Shown here: piece by piece, positions 17,941 to 27,340 of the stretch
How the letters are laid out: each line of letters begins with the position of its first letter
Numbering within the stretch: position 1 is the first letter of the stretch
NCBI GenBank assembly: GCA_020161665.1
Contig: JAIUPA010000033.1
Location: 1-64,000 of the forward strand
DNA from: Pseudomonadota bacterium
GTDB taxonomy: Bacteria; Pseudomonadota; Alphaproteobacteria; Rhizobiales; Rhizobiaceae
Direction of reading: 5' to 3'
DNA length: 64,000 nucleotides
Translations under genes and position numbers: made by a program
The notes under the pieces: generated by a model
Seen by the model: the letters and a program-made list of their open reading frames with translations, nothing else
What the model was told of the DNA's origin: nothing
Databases searched by the model: none

Positions 17941-18954
17941 ATGGGCGTGATGGCGGGCGGCAATGCAGCGCTGGACGAAAATTCCATGGTCGAGGCCGCC
18001 GAAAAGGCATTGGCTGATATCGCCGTCATCCGCAGCGAAGTGTCGAAGGCGATCTTCGGACAGGAAGCCGTCGTGGAAAGCACGCTTCTGGCCATCCTCT
18101 CCGGTGGCCACGCGCTGCTGGTCGGCGTGCCGGGTCTGGCCAAGACGCGACTGGTGTCGACACTCGGCACCGTTCTGGGTCTTGATGCCAGCCGCATCCA
18201 GTTCACGCCGGACCTCATGCCGTCGGATATTCTCGGCACGGAAGTGATGGATCAGGATGAGCATGGCCGCCGCTCCTTCCGCTTCGTGAAAGGCCCGGTT
18301 TTTGCCCAGCTTCTGATGGCCGACGAAATCAACCGCGCCAGCCCGCGCACCCAGTCGGCGCTCCTGCAATCCATGCAGGAATATCACGTGACGATTGCCG
18401 GCGCGCGTTATGACCTGCCGCAGCCCTTCCATGTGCTGGCAACGCAGAACCCGCTGGAACAGGAAGGCACCTATCCGCTGCCGGAAGCCCAGCTTGACCG
18501 CTTTTTGATGCAGGTCGATGTCGGCTATCCCGATCTGGAAGCCGAACGCCGCATTCTTCTTGAAACGACCGGCCTTTCCGAAGTTCAGCCGCAGGGCGTC
18601 ATCACCGCTGCCCGCCTTGTCGAAATCCAGCGCCTCATTCGCCAGATGCCGGTGCCCGAAGGCGTCGTCAACGCCATTCTGGCGCTGGTGCGTTCGGCCC
18701 GCCCCGGCGAAGGCCACGCCAACACCGACAAGCATGTGGCCTGGGGTCCCGGCCCGCGCGCCGGACAGGCACTGATGCTGACGGCGCGTGCCCGCGCGCT
18801 CTATCAGGGTCGCCTCGCCCCTTCGGTGGATGATGTTCTGGCGCTCGCCGGTCCCGTCCTGCAGCACCGCATGGCGCTGACCTTTGCCGCCCGCGCCGAA
18901 GGCATGACGGTGCGCGATGTGATTTCCGGCATCGTCACCGAGGCGCGGAACTAA
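17941..18954 (+). CDS. MoxR-family AAA+ ATPase
   Basis: The 337-residue chaperone-like ATPase has Walker A GVPGLAKT (about residues 59-66), Walker B LMADEINRASPRTQSALL and sensor region ATQNPLEQEGTYPLPEAQLDRF, all typical of MoxR/RavA-class proteins. Such ATPases usually remodel or activate a partner with a von Willebrand or DUF58 domain. Here a DUF58 gene follows 28 bases downstream, then two large membrane proteins. GGGAG precedes the ATG. It is the first gene of a four- or five-gene operon. Confidence 0.92.
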   Translation: MGVMAGGNAALDENSMVEAAEKALADIAVIRSEVSKAIFGQEAVVESTLLAILSGGHALLVGVPGLAKTRLVSTLGTVLGLDASRIQFTPDLMPSDILGTEVMDQDEHGRRSFRFVKGPVFAQLLMADEINRASPRTQSALLQSMQEYHVTIAGARYDLPQPFHVLATQNPLEQEGTYPLPEAQLDRFLMQVDVGYPDLEAERRILLETTGLSEVQPQGVITAARLVEIQRLIRQMPVPEGVVNAILALVRSARPGEGHANTDKHVAWGPGPRAGQALMLTARARALYQGRLAPSVDDVLALAGPVLQHRMALTFAARAEGMTVRDVISGIVTEARN

Positions 18955-18982
18955 GCCGCAGCGCGGCGGGAAGGATCGGCAC

Positions 18983-19903
18983 GTGGCAGCAGTCGGTGAG
19001 CATATCACGCCCACCCCCGCACGGGATGCGCTTTCGCGCGCCCGCCAACGCGCCCTGATGATCCCCGATTGCATGGTCGAAGCCCGCCGGCTGGCCAATA
19101 CCGTCGTCTCCGGCTGGCATGGTCGCCGCAAGCGCGGCATCGGCGAAAATTTCTGGCAGTTCCGCCCCTATTCCGAAGGCGAATCCCTGTCGCGCATCGA
19201 CTGGCGACGCTCGGCCCGCGACGAGCATCTCTACGTCCGCGACCGGGAATGGGAAGCCGCGCACACGATCTGGCTCTGGGCCGATCTTTCGCCCTCGATG
19301 ATGTACAAGTCGCGCTTCGGCACCGTGTCGAAGGAAAGCCGGGCGCTGGTGCTGATGCTGGCCATGGCCGAGGTTCTGGCCCGCTCCGGCGAGCGCATCG
19401 GCTGCCCCGGCATTATGGAGCCTGTCTCGGCCCGCAACGCCGCCGAACGGCTGGCCAACGCGCTGGTGCATGCGCCTGATTTGAGCGGCCTTCCCGAAAC
19501 CGGCATGATCCGCAGCTATTCCGATGTGGTGATGATCGGTGATTTTCTCGATGACACAGACCGGGTGATGGAGCGCATCGCGCCGCTCGCCCGCCGCGGC
19601 CTGAAAGGCCATCTGGTCGAGGTCTATGACCCGGCAGAGGAAGATTTTCCTTATGAGGGCCGCACGGAGTTTTCCGACCCGGAAACCGGCGAAAAGCTGA
19701 CGGCAGGCCGCGCCGAGACGCTGCGTGAGGATTACCGACGCGCCTGGTTTGCCCGCCGCGAGACGCTGGGCGAAGCGCTGCGTCATCTGGGCTGGACGTT
19801 TACGCCCCACTCGACCGGCGCGCTGGCCTCGCAGGCGCTCGTCAAACTGCACGCCTATCTTTCCGGCCAACCCGCCAGCACGGGCATCGGAGAGCGCCCA
19901 TGA
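18983..19903 (+). CDS. DUF58 (VWA-like) protein
   Basis: The 306-residue protein contains a DUF58 core: GRRKRGIGENFWQFRPYSEGESLSRIDWRRSARDEHLYVRD (given here in family terms; residues about 38-80), followed by a von Willebrand-like fold with ADLSPSM as the partial MIDAS motif. There is no membrane segment. The start is GTG at 18983 after GAAGGA. It is the expected partner of the MoxR ATPase and overlaps the next gene by 4 bases. The role of DUF58 proteins is not established. Confidence 0.85.
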   Translation: MAAVGEHITPTPARDALSRARQRALMIPDCMVEARRLANTVVSGWHGRRKRGIGENFWQFRPYSEGESLSRIDWRRSARDEHLYVRDREWEAAHTIWLWADLSPSMMYKSRFGTVSKESRALVLMLAMAEVLARSGERIGCPGIMEPVSARNAAERLANALVHAPDLSGLPETGMIRSYSDVVMIGDFLDDTDRVMERIAPLARRGLKGHLVEVYDPAEEDFPYEGRTEFSDPETGEKLTAGRAETLREDYRRAWFARRETLGEALRHLGWTFTPHSTGALASQALVKLHAYLSGQPASTGIGERP

Positions 19904-22692
19904 GCGCGCTGTCCTTCGCAAGCCCGGCCCTTCTCGCGGCCCTGGCCGCCCTGCCGCTCATCTGGTGGCTGCTGCGCCTGACGCCGCCGCGCCCGAAGCA
20001 GGAGGTTTTTCCACCGCTGAAGGTGCTGGCCCGCGTGCTGAAACGCGAGGAAACGCCCTCGAAAAGCCCGTGGTGGCTGACGGCATTGCGCATGGCGATG
20101 GCCGCCGCCGTCATTGTCGCGCTCTCCGGCCCGGTGCTCGACCGCCAGACGACGGCGCTGCCGACCGGCGGCCCGCTGGTTCTGGTCATCGACAATGGCT
20201 GGGCCACCGCCCCGGATTGGGAAAAGCGCGTCGCCAACGCCAATGCCCTGATCGATGCCGCCACCGAGGCAGGCCTTCCCGTCTCGCTGACGCTGACCGC
20301 CGAGCCGGTCAATGACGCAACGCCTGCCGATCCTGCCACGGCACGCCAGAAACTGTCCGCCGCGCGTCCCCGCCCCTTGGCGACGGACCGCAGCCGCGCC
20401 CTTGAGGCCTTGAAAACCGCGCTGGGCACCGCGCGGCCCGGACGGCTGGTTTTCCTCACGGATGGCATCGAAAGCGATCCGCAAAGCCCGGTTCTGGCCT
20501 CCTTGAGCGCCCTTCAACCCGCCGAATTCACCCTTGTTCAGGGCGATGGCAACCTGAGCGTGGCGTTGACCAGTGCCGAAAACGGGGCCACCTCCATGAC
20601 AGCACGCGCCGTGCGGCTTGAGGCTGCCGCCCCGCTTTCGGTGTCTGTCTCGGCGCTTGATCGCCAGGGCCGAAGCCTTGCCTCCGGCACCTTGTCCTTT
20701 GCCGCAGGCGAAAGCGAAGCCAAGGCCGAAATCGACCTGCCCTTTGAACTGCGCAATGATTTTGCCCGTTTGCAGGTGGACGGTATGGCAACCGCAGGCG
20801 CGGTCCATCTTCTCGATGACGGATTTCGCCGCCGCCGCGTAGCGCTCATTTCCGGCGAGACCGGCACGGATTTCCAGCCGCTCCTGCAGCCGCTTTATTA
20901 CATTGAGCGGGCGCTCTCGCCCTATGCCGATCTGATCAAGCAAACCAATCCGGATCTGGCCGAAGCCATTCCGGCGGTGCTTGAACAGAACCCGTCCGCC
21001 ATCATTCTGGCCGATGTCGGTCGCCTGCCGCAAAACGCCTATGCGCCGCTGGAACGCTGGATTGCCCGCGGTGGCACGCTGATCCGCTTTGCAGGTCCGC
21101 GCCTGGCCGCCGCCCCGGCCGATGACCCGCTGGTGCCGGTGGTGTTGCGGCAGGGCGAACGCGCCTTTGGCGGGGCCTTGTCGTGGAGCGAGCCGCAGCC
21201 GCTTGCCCCCTTCCCGGCCAATGGTCCCTTTTCCGGATTGCCCGCCCCCGATGGCGTGACCGTCACCCGGCAGGTTCTGGCCGAGCCGGTACCCGACCTT
21301 GCCGAGCGCACGCTCGCCAGCCTTGCTGATGGCACGCCGCTCGTCACCATGAAGCAAGAGGAGGCGGGCCGCATCGTGCTTTTCCATGTCAGCGCCGAAG
21401 CCAGCTGGTCCAACCTGCCGATTTCCGGCCACTTCGTGGAGATGCTGCGCCGTCTGGTGCAATTGTCACGCGCCGGCAGCGTCGCAAGCGATGCCAAGAC
21501 GGCCGCGACCCTTGCCCCATGGCGATTGCTGACCGCCAACGGCCTTTTGACCACCGACGCGGCAAGCGCCCGCCCGCTCGTTTTGTCCGGCACCACGGTT
21601 CCCGCCGCCAGCCTTGAAAATCCGCCCGGCCTCTATGGCTCGGAAGATGGTTTTACCGCCGTCAATCTCCTGCCCGCAGACGCCCGCCTCACGCCGCTCG
21701 ATACCGGCGCCACCGGCTATGCCATCACCCGCGCCGCGCTGACCGGCGAAAATGCCAAGCCGCTGGCAACGTGGTTCTTCCTCGCCGCCTTCCTGCTGGC
21801 GTTGGTCGATAGCATCGCCATGCTGTTGATCAACGGTGCCTTGCCACGCCTGCCGAAAGCCAAGGCCGCCGCCCCGCTTTTGCTGCTGCTGGCGCTCTTC
21901 GTACCGTTTGGCCCGACCAATACCCGCGCCGATGACAGCAAGCCGGGCGATGAACTGATCCTCGACCGGCTGAAGACCACGCGGCTTGCCTATGTCGTCA
22001 CCGGCGAAGAGGACGTGGACCGCATTTCGCGGCAGGGCCTGAAAGGCCTCACGGAATACCTCACCTGGCATACGGCGCTGGAACCCGGTGAACCGGTGGG
22101 GCTTGATATTGCCCGCGACGAGCTTTCCTTCTATTCGCTGATCTACTGGCCGATTTCCGCCTCCGCCCCCATGCCGTCACCGGAAGCCGTGGCCCGCATC
22201 GATGCCTATATGCGCTCCGGCGGCACCGTTCTCTTCGACACCCGCGACCAGATCGGCGGTGCGCAAGGCGGCGCAAGCCCCAATGCCGAACGCCTGCAGG
22301 CGATCCTCGCCAATATCGACATTCCGCCACTGGAACCTGTGCCGGAAGACCATGTTCTGGCCCGCTCCTTCTATCTGCTGCACGCCTTTCCGGGCCGCTA
22401 TGCCGGGAGCCCGCTTTGGGTGGAGGCGCGGCAGGAAGCCAAAAACGCCGGAAGCTCGCTGTCCTCGTCGGGCGATGGCGTGTCGCCGGTTCTGATCACC
22501 GGCAATGATTTTGCGGGCGCATGGGCGGTGGATGACGCGGGCAATTCGGTTCTGCCCACCGTCCCGGCCGATGAGATGCAGCGTGAGCATGCTTTCCGCA
22601 CCGGCATCAACATCATGATGTATATGCTGACCGGCAACTATAAGGCCGATCAGGTGCATATCCCGGCCCTCCTCGAACGGTTGGGGCAGTGA
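19900..22692 (+). CDS. BatA-like / DUF4159 membrane protein (930 residues)
   Basis: The N-terminus has the BatA-type double helix region (SPALLAALAALPLIWWLLRL, then a second helix near residues 60-75). A VWA-like section, a long beta-rich region, a further membrane helix near residues 625-645 and another at about 655-672 follow, and the C-terminal third matches DUF4159 (ELILDRLKTTRLAYVV, YMRSGGTVLFDTRDQIGG). Such proteins occur with MoxR and DUF58 in many proteobacteria. The gene overlaps DUF58 by 4 bases and is 1 base from the following gene, so translation is coupled. Confidence 0.8.
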   Translation: MSALSFASPALLAALAALPLIWWLLRLTPPRPKQEVFPPLKVLARVLKREETPSKSPWWLTALRMAMAAAVIVALSGPVLDRQTTALPTGGPLVLVIDNGWATAPDWEKRVANANALIDAATEAGLPVSLTLTAEPVNDATPADPATARQKLSAARPRPLATDRSRALEALKTALGTARPGRLVFLTDGIESDPQSPVLASLSALQPAEFTLVQGDGNLSVALTSAENGATSMTARAVRLEAAAPLSVSVSALDRQGRSLASGTLSFAAGESEAKAEIDLPFELRNDFARLQVDGMATAGAVHLLDDGFRRRRVALISGETGTDFQPLLQPLYYIERALSPYADLIKQTNPDLAEAIPAVLEQNPSAIILADVGRLPQNAYAPLERWIARGGTLIRFAGPRLAAAPADDPLVPVVLRQGERAFGGALSWSEPQPLAPFPANGPFSGLPAPDGVTVTRQVLAEPVPDLAERTLASLADGTPLVTMKQEEAGRIVLFHVSAEASWSNLPISGHFVEMLRRLVQLSRAGSVASDAKTAATLAPWRLLTANGLLTTDAASARPLVLSGTTVPAASLENPPGLYGSEDGFTAVNLLPADARLTPLDTGATGYAITRAALTGENAKPLATWFFLAAFLLALVDSIAMLLINGALPRLPKAKAAAPLLLLLALFVPFGPTNTRADDSKPGDELILDRLKTTRLAYVVTGEEDVDRISRQGLKGLTEYLTWHTALEPGEPVGLDIARDELSFYSLIYWPISASAPMPSPEAVARIDAYMRSGGTVLFDTRDQIGGAQGGASPNAERLQAILANIDIPPLEPVPEDHVLARSFYLLHAFPGRYAGSPLWVEARQEAKNAGSSLSSSGDGVSPVLITGNDFAGAWAVDDAGNSVLPTVPADEMQREHAFRTGINIMMYMLTGNYKADQVHIPALLERLGQ

Positions 22693-22693
22693 C

Positions 22694-24772
22694 ATGACGC
22701 TATCTTTCGCCCCTCTCCTGCCATGGACCGCCCTTCTGGCGCTCGGATTGGTCGCCGCACTGGTCGCCGCTTTCGGCCTCTGGCGCGGATTGCGTGGTGC
22801 GGTGCTGCGCGCTCTGGCGCTGACGCTTCTCTTTGGCGCGCTGACCAATCCGCTGCTGGTCAACGAGCGCCGCGAACCGCTCTCCACCATCGTGCCGATT
22901 ATCGTCGACCGCTCGGAAAGTCAGGCAATCCCGGAACGAAAAGCCCGCACCGATACGGCCCTTGCCGCCCTTCAGGAGCGGTTTCGCGAGTTCCCGAAGA
23001 TCGAAACGCGCATCATCGAGGCGAAGGACGACCCGGATACGGATACGCCCTCGACGAAGCTCTTTTCAGCGCTTTCCGCCGCCATTTCGGATGTGCCACC
23101 GGCGCGCATCGGCGCCGCGATCATGCTCACCGATGGCCAGATCCATGATCTGCCGGGAGAAGCCGCCAATCTCGGTTTTGAAGCGCCGCTGCACGGGCTG
23201 ATCACCGGGCGCGCCGATGAATTTGACCGCCGCATCGAGGTGCTGCGCGGTCCCCGTTTCGGCATCGTCGGCGAGGATCAGGAACTGACGCTGCGCGTCT
23301 TTGATGACGGCGCCAAGGCCGATAACGCCCCGCCCGCCGATATTACGGTGCGCATCAATGGCGAGGACCAGCCGCCGATCCGCGCCGTACCCGGTCAGGA
23401 AACGCCCTTCACCTTCAAGGTGCCGCGCGGCGGAGCCAATGTGCTGGAATTTGCCGTGGCCGAGCGTCCCGGCGAAGTGACTGGCACGAACAACCGCGCC
23501 GTCCATGTCATTGAAGGCATCCGCCAGAACCTGCGTGTGCTTCTGGTGTCGGGCGAGCCGCATTCGGGCGAGCGCGCCTGGCGTAACCTGCTGAAATCCG
23601 ACGCCTCCGTCGATCTCGTCCACTTTACGATTTTGCGCCCACCGGAAAAGCAGGATGGCACGCCCATCAATGAACTGTCGCTGATCGCCTTCCCCACCCG
23701 CGAACTCTTCGTGGAGAAGATCAACGACTTCGACCTGATCATTTTCGATCGCTACCAGCACCGCAACGTGCTGCCGGTGCTCTATTACGACTACATCGCC
23801 CAATATGTGCAAAAGGGTGGCGCGCTTTTGATTGCCGCCGGGCCGGAACATGCCGGCGAGGCCTCGATTGCCGATACGCCGCTTGCCACCGTTCTGCCCG
23901 CCGCCCCGACCGGCGAGATGAACGAGCACGCCTTTTATCCGCGCCTGTCCGACGAGGGGCGCAAGCATCCGGTGACGCGCGGTCTGGAAGGCGCCGATAG
24001 CGAACCGCCAAAATGGGGCCGCTGGTTCCGCACCGTCGATGTCTTCCCGCCCAAGGGGCAGACGGTGATGGTCGCCAACGATAATCACCCGCTACTGGTG
24101 CTGAACCGCGAAGGCGAAGGCCGTGTCGCCATGCTTCTGTCCGATCAGGGCTGGCTCTGGGCGCGCGGCTTTGAAGGCGGCGGCCCGCATGCCGCCCTTT
24201 ACCGGCGCATCGCCCACTGGCTGATGAAGCAGCCGGAACTGGAAGAGGAAGCGCTGACCGCCCGCGCCGCAGGCCGCACCATCACCGTGCTGCGTCAGAC
24301 GGTGGGCGGCGACCCCGGCCCGGCAACCGTCAAATATCCTTCGGGCCGCTCGGAAAGCCTGCCGTTGACGCAAATTGAGCCGGGCCTTTACCGCGCTGAA
24401 AAGCACATGGATGAAACCGGGCTTTACGAGATCGCCAATGGCGAGTTGAAAACGCTGGTCCATGCCGGTGCCGTCGATGCGCCGGAATTCCGCGCCATGG
24501 TTTCGACCGAAGACACGCTGAAACCCTATTCCGAGCGCAGCCATGGTCTGGTGAAGCGGGTTGCCGCGATGAGTGACGAGGGCGTGAACCTGCCGCAAAT
24601 CCTGCCGGTCAACGGGCCGGTGCGGGTGGCTGACCCGTCGCGCATGGCCATTCGCATGACCAGCGAAACGGTGCTGAAGGGCATTGATACGCTGCCGCTC
24701 TTTGCCGGCCTTCTCGGCCTTGGCCTTCTGCTTCTGGCGCTTTCGGCCACCTGGTGGCGGGAGGGACGATGA
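22694..24772 (+). CDS. Membrane protein with glutamine-amidotransferase-like domain (692 residues)
   Basis: Two N-terminal helices (about residues 8-48) and one C-terminal helix (about 664-686) frame a large soluble part. A VWA-like stretch is visible (IVPIIVDRSESQ, AIMLTDGQIHD) followed by a class I glutamine-amidotransferase-like fold (FDLIIFDRYQ, GGALLIAAGPEHAG), without a clear catalytic Cys-His-Glu triad. It completes the MoxR-DUF58-DUF4159 set. The stop overlaps the next gene (ATGA). Function unknown; surface or envelope stress roles are suggested for similar clusters. Confidence 0.75.
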   Translation: MTLSFAPLLPWTALLALGLVAALVAAFGLWRGLRGAVLRALALTLLFGALTNPLLVNERREPLSTIVPIIVDRSESQAIPERKARTDTALAALQERFREFPKIETRIIEAKDDPDTDTPSTKLFSALSAAISDVPPARIGAAIMLTDGQIHDLPGEAANLGFEAPLHGLITGRADEFDRRIEVLRGPRFGIVGEDQELTLRVFDDGAKADNAPPADITVRINGEDQPPIRAVPGQETPFTFKVPRGGANVLEFAVAERPGEVTGTNNRAVHVIEGIRQNLRVLLVSGEPHSGERAWRNLLKSDASVDLVHFTILRPPEKQDGTPINELSLIAFPTRELFVEKINDFDLIIFDRYQHRNVLPVLYYDYIAQYVQKGGALLIAAGPEHAGEASIADTPLATVLPAAPTGEMNEHAFYPRLSDEGRKHPVTRGLEGADSEPPKWGRWFRTVDVFPPKGQTVMVANDNHPLLVLNREGEGRVAMLLSDQGWLWARGFEGGGPHAALYRRIAHWLMKQPELEEEALTARAAGRTITVLRQTVGGDPGPATVKYPSGRSESLPLTQIEPGLYRAEKHMDETGLYEIANGELKTLVHAGAVDAPEFRAMVSTEDTLKPYSERSHGLVKRVAAMSDEGVNLPQILPVNGPVRVADPSRMAIRMTSETVLKGIDTLPLFAGLLGLGLLLLALSATWWREGR

Positions 24773-25185
24773 CGCTCACGATCACGCTCGAACCCGCTCC
24801 GGACCCGGAGAACGAAAAGGCGGTGCGCACCGCCCTCTCCGCCTTCAACGAAACACTGTTCGGCCCGGCCAACGCTGCCGGTCTGCACATCACGCTGCGC
24901 GATGATGAGGGCGTGGTTGTCGGCGGGTTGATCGGCCAGACGTGGTTCGGTTTTCTCTACACCCGGCTTCTCTTCGTCCCGGAAGAGGCACGCGGTCAGG
25001 GCTTTGGCGCACGACTTCTCACGATCGCCGAAGAGGAAGGCCGCCGTCGCGGCTGCAAGGGCGCCTATATCGACACGATGAGCGAGGATGCCCGCCGCGT
25101 CTATGAACGCTGCGGCTATCGCCCCGTTGGCCACATGCCCGGCATGGGACCCAACGGCATGACCTGGCTTGCGAAAGAGCTCTAA
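24769..25185 (+). CDS. GNAT-family N-acetyltransferase
   Basis: The 138-residue protein has the GNAT acetyl-CoA loop VPEEARGQGFGARLL (R/Q-x-x-G-x-G/A) near residues 70-84 and the C-terminal segment RVYERCGYRPVG. The ATG at 24769 overlaps the stop of the preceding gene; an ATG five codons upstream is inside that gene. The stop codon TAA lies within the left end of a palindromic repeat. It is probably carried on the MoxR operon transcript. Substrate unknown. Confidence 0.85.
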   Translation: MTLTITLEPAPDPENEKAVRTALSAFNETLFGPANAAGLHITLRDDEGVVVGGLIGQTWFGFLYTRLLFVPEEARGQGFGARLLTIAEEEGRRRGCKGAYIDTMSEDARRVYERCGYRPVGHMPGMGPNGMTWLAKEL

Positions 25186-25288
25186 AGCTTGTCGCGATCT
25201 TTCAGATTCGCGCCGGACGCTTTACGTCATTGTTTTTCTGCATGTCGTTATCGCAAAACCGCTACGCACTTTTGCGCGACAAGCTTTA
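25183..25288. repeat. RIME-like palindromic element between convergent acetyltransferase genes
   Basis: The element is bounded by perfect 14-bp inverted repeats (TAAAGCTTGTCGCG and its complement). Its interior matches the reverse complement of the repeat at 13642-13735. The outer TAA on each strand is the stop codon of the flanking gene. It can fold into a long hairpin and may end both transcripts. Confidence 0.8.
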
Positions 25289-25792
25289 GCCCTTGCGCCA
25301 GCCGATCACGCCCTTGAGGCGCGGATGCACGTCATCCACGAGCGGCACGACCAGCACCCGGCCCGGATCGACCGGCCCCGGAAACTCAAGCGCGCCATAG
25401 GCCACCTTCTCGAACCCGAGCTGCATGTAATAGGGCGGATCGCCGACCAGAATCACCGCTTCGGACCCCTTGCGCCGCGCCGCCTCGATGGCGATGCGCA
25501 CCAGTTCCCGCCCGATGCCCTTGCTCTTGTGCGAGGGCCGAACGGCGAGTGGCCCCAGCATGTGGCCCTTGACGCTACCTGCGAGAACCGGCGTCATCCG
25601 CACGGAACCGATCGTCTCGCCATCATCAGCACAGATGTAGGAAATCGAACGGTCATGCGGCCCCTGCTCGCGGATGCGCTGGGCGGCGCGCGTGAAGCGT
25701 CCGGGGCCGAAAGCCTCTTCGTTGATGAGTTCGATAGCTGCGTCGTGGGACGCGTCTTCAGTGAGGTAGACGAGTTCGTGCTTCTGGAGCAT
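25286..25792 (-). CDS. GNAT-family N-acetyltransferase
   Basis: The 168-residue protein contains the acetyl-CoA loop VRPSHKSKGIGRELV (about residues 85-99) preceded by the strand GHMLGPLAV, and ends AEGVIG-like (GVIGWRKG). The pattern LGPLAV-P...KGIG and the motif MQLGFEKVAYG match the YhbS-type subgroup. The stop codon is supplied by the end of the palindromic repeat. Single gene; substrate unknown. Confidence 0.85.
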   Translation of the reverse strand: MLQKHELVYLTEDASHDAAIELINEEAFGPGRFTRAAQRIREQGPHDRSISYICADDGETIGSVRMTPVLAGSVKGHMLGPLAVRPSHKSKGIGRELVRIAIEAARRKGSEAVILVGDPPYYMQLGFEKVAYGALEFPGPVDPGRVLVVPLVDDVHPRLKGVIGWRKG

Positions 25793-25974
25793 GGACAGGA
25801 CCGATCATAAGTGCGGACAGGACGAGTGGGGACGCTTCGCCGATAAGGCGTTGAGAAGCATCAGCGTCGTCGCAGGGTCCGCAATTCGGTCATCGGAAAA
25901 ATCTTCCTTCTGTCAGGTAAACGCATGGGTACCAGATTTTTTCGGCCTGTCCAGAAGAAAATAATCCCATGTGC

Positions 25975-27261
25975 TCAAGGGGCGAGACCCGGAATCTGAA
26001 GCCCGAAGAAGGCGGAGAGCAGGACGAAGTTCAGGCAAAGCACCACGGTGGCCCCGCCCATCGCCAGCACCCGAACCGGCAGGCCCGTCACGTATTCACC
26101 CATAATATCGCGCCGCGATGTGAAGTAGATGAGCGCAATCATCGGCACCGGCAGGGCGATGGACAGCACCACCTGGCTCAGCACCAGCGCATCGGTGGCG
26201 TTGACGCCAAGCCCGACAACGGCAAAGGCCGGCAGCATCGTCACAAGTCGCCGCACCCAGATCGGCACATGGAAGCGCAGGAACCCCTGCATGACGATCT
26301 GCCCGGCCATGGTGCCAACCACGGACGAGGAAACGCCCGACGCAATCAGCGACAGAAGGAATACGCCTGCGGCTGCAGCGCCCAGAAGCGGCGTCAGCAT
26401 GTGATAGGCCGTCTCGATTTCCGCCACTTCGCTATGGCCCTGATGGAAGGCGCTCGCCGCCATCATCACCATGGCCATATTGACCATGCCCGCGATGGAA
26501 AGCGCAACGACCACCTCGATATTCGAGAACTTCAAAACCTTGCGCCGCTCACCCTCGTTATCGATGCGGGCGCGCGACTGTGTCAGCCCGGAATGGAGGT
26601 AGATCGCGTGTGGCATCACCGTTGCGCCAATAATGCCGACAGCAATGGTCAATGCCGCAGCGTCGGGCAGCGAAGGACGCGTCAGCCCGACCGCCGCATC
26701 GCCCCAACTGATCGGCGCAATCAGCATTTCCACGAGATAGCAAAGGCCGATCAACCCGACGAGCGTTCCGATGATCAGTTCCATGGGTCGGAAGCCGCCG
26801 CGCTCGAAGGACAAGAGCAGGTAGGTCACGGAGGCCGTAATCGCCATGCCCAGCATCAGCGGCATGTTGAAAAGCAACGCCAGACCAATCGCGCCCCCCA
26901 GAAACTCGGCAAGGTCGGTGGCAATCGCGGCAATCTCGCTCACCACCCACATGGCCCACACCAGCGGACGCGGCAGGTGATCGCGCGAAAGCTCGGCAAG
27001 GTTATGGCCGGTCACAATGCCCAATCGCGCCGAAAGCGCCTGAAACAGCATGGCAATCAGGTTGGAAAACAACACGACCCAGAGCAGCGTGTAGCCATAT
27101 CCCGCCCCGGCCTGAATGTTGGTGGCGTAGTTGCCGGGGTCCATATAGGCGACGGACGCAATCACAGCCGGGCCGACAAACAGAAGCTTGCCCGCGACGC
27201 CCCTTCTCTCGCCGGCCAGTACGGCGGTCATGGCGGTACGCGTTTTTTCCGATGAGGTCAT
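25975..27261 (-). CDS. mntH: Nramp-family Mn2+/Fe2+ importer
   Basis: The 428-residue protein has about eleven membrane helices and the two Nramp signatures: DPGNYATN in helix 1 and ATVMPHAIYLHS in helix 6, whose Asp, Asn and Met coordinate the metal. It imports Mn2+ and possibly Fe2+ with protons. The ATG at 27261 is the first in frame. A metal-regulator-like box lies 23-60 bases upstream. Single-gene unit; in rhizobia this gene is commonly under Mur (Fur-type) manganese control. Confidence 0.92.
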   Translation of the reverse strand: MTSSEKTRTAMTAVLAGERRGVAGKLLFVGPAVIASVAYMDPGNYATNIQAGAGYGYTLLWVVLFSNLIAMLFQALSARLGIVTGHNLAELSRDHLPRPLVWAMWVVSEIAAIATDLAEFLGGAIGLALLFNMPLMLGMAITASVTYLLLSFERGGFRPMELIIGTLVGLIGLCYLVEMLIAPISWGDAAVGLTRPSLPDAAALTIAVGIIGATVMPHAIYLHSGLTQSRARIDNEGERRKVLKFSNIEVVVALSIAGMVNMAMVMMAASAFHQGHSEVAEIETAYHMLTPLLGAAAAGVFLLSLIASGVSSSVVGTMAGQIVMQGFLRFHVPIWVRRLVTMLPAFAVVGLGVNATDALVLSQVVLSIALPVPMIALIYFTSRRDIMGEYVTGLPVRVLAMGGATVVLCLNFVLLSAFFGLQIPGLAP

Positions 27262-27283
27262 GCCGAAGGCGTCCTAGTTGCTA

Positions 27284-27322
27284 TTGCGAATTATTCTTAA
27301 TAAAGAAAATGCGAATTGCAAT
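27284..27322 (-). promoter_or_regulatory. Candidate metalloregulator site upstream of mntH
   Basis: The stretch 27284-27300 reads TTGCGAATTATTCTTAA, matching 11 of 14 fixed positions of the Irr box TTTAGAA-N3-TTCTAAA. A repeated TGCGAATT lies 25 bases away. Rhizobial mntH genes are usually controlled by Mur, so which of Irr or Mur binds cannot be decided by eye. Confidence 0.4.
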
Positions 27323-27340
27323 CCCGCAAATTCAGGGAAA

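Noticed and set aside
19855..21462. 535-codon reverse frame under the DUF4159 gene
   Set aside because: It is antisense to a gene with coupled start and stop junctions and shows low-complexity composition typical of shadow frames.
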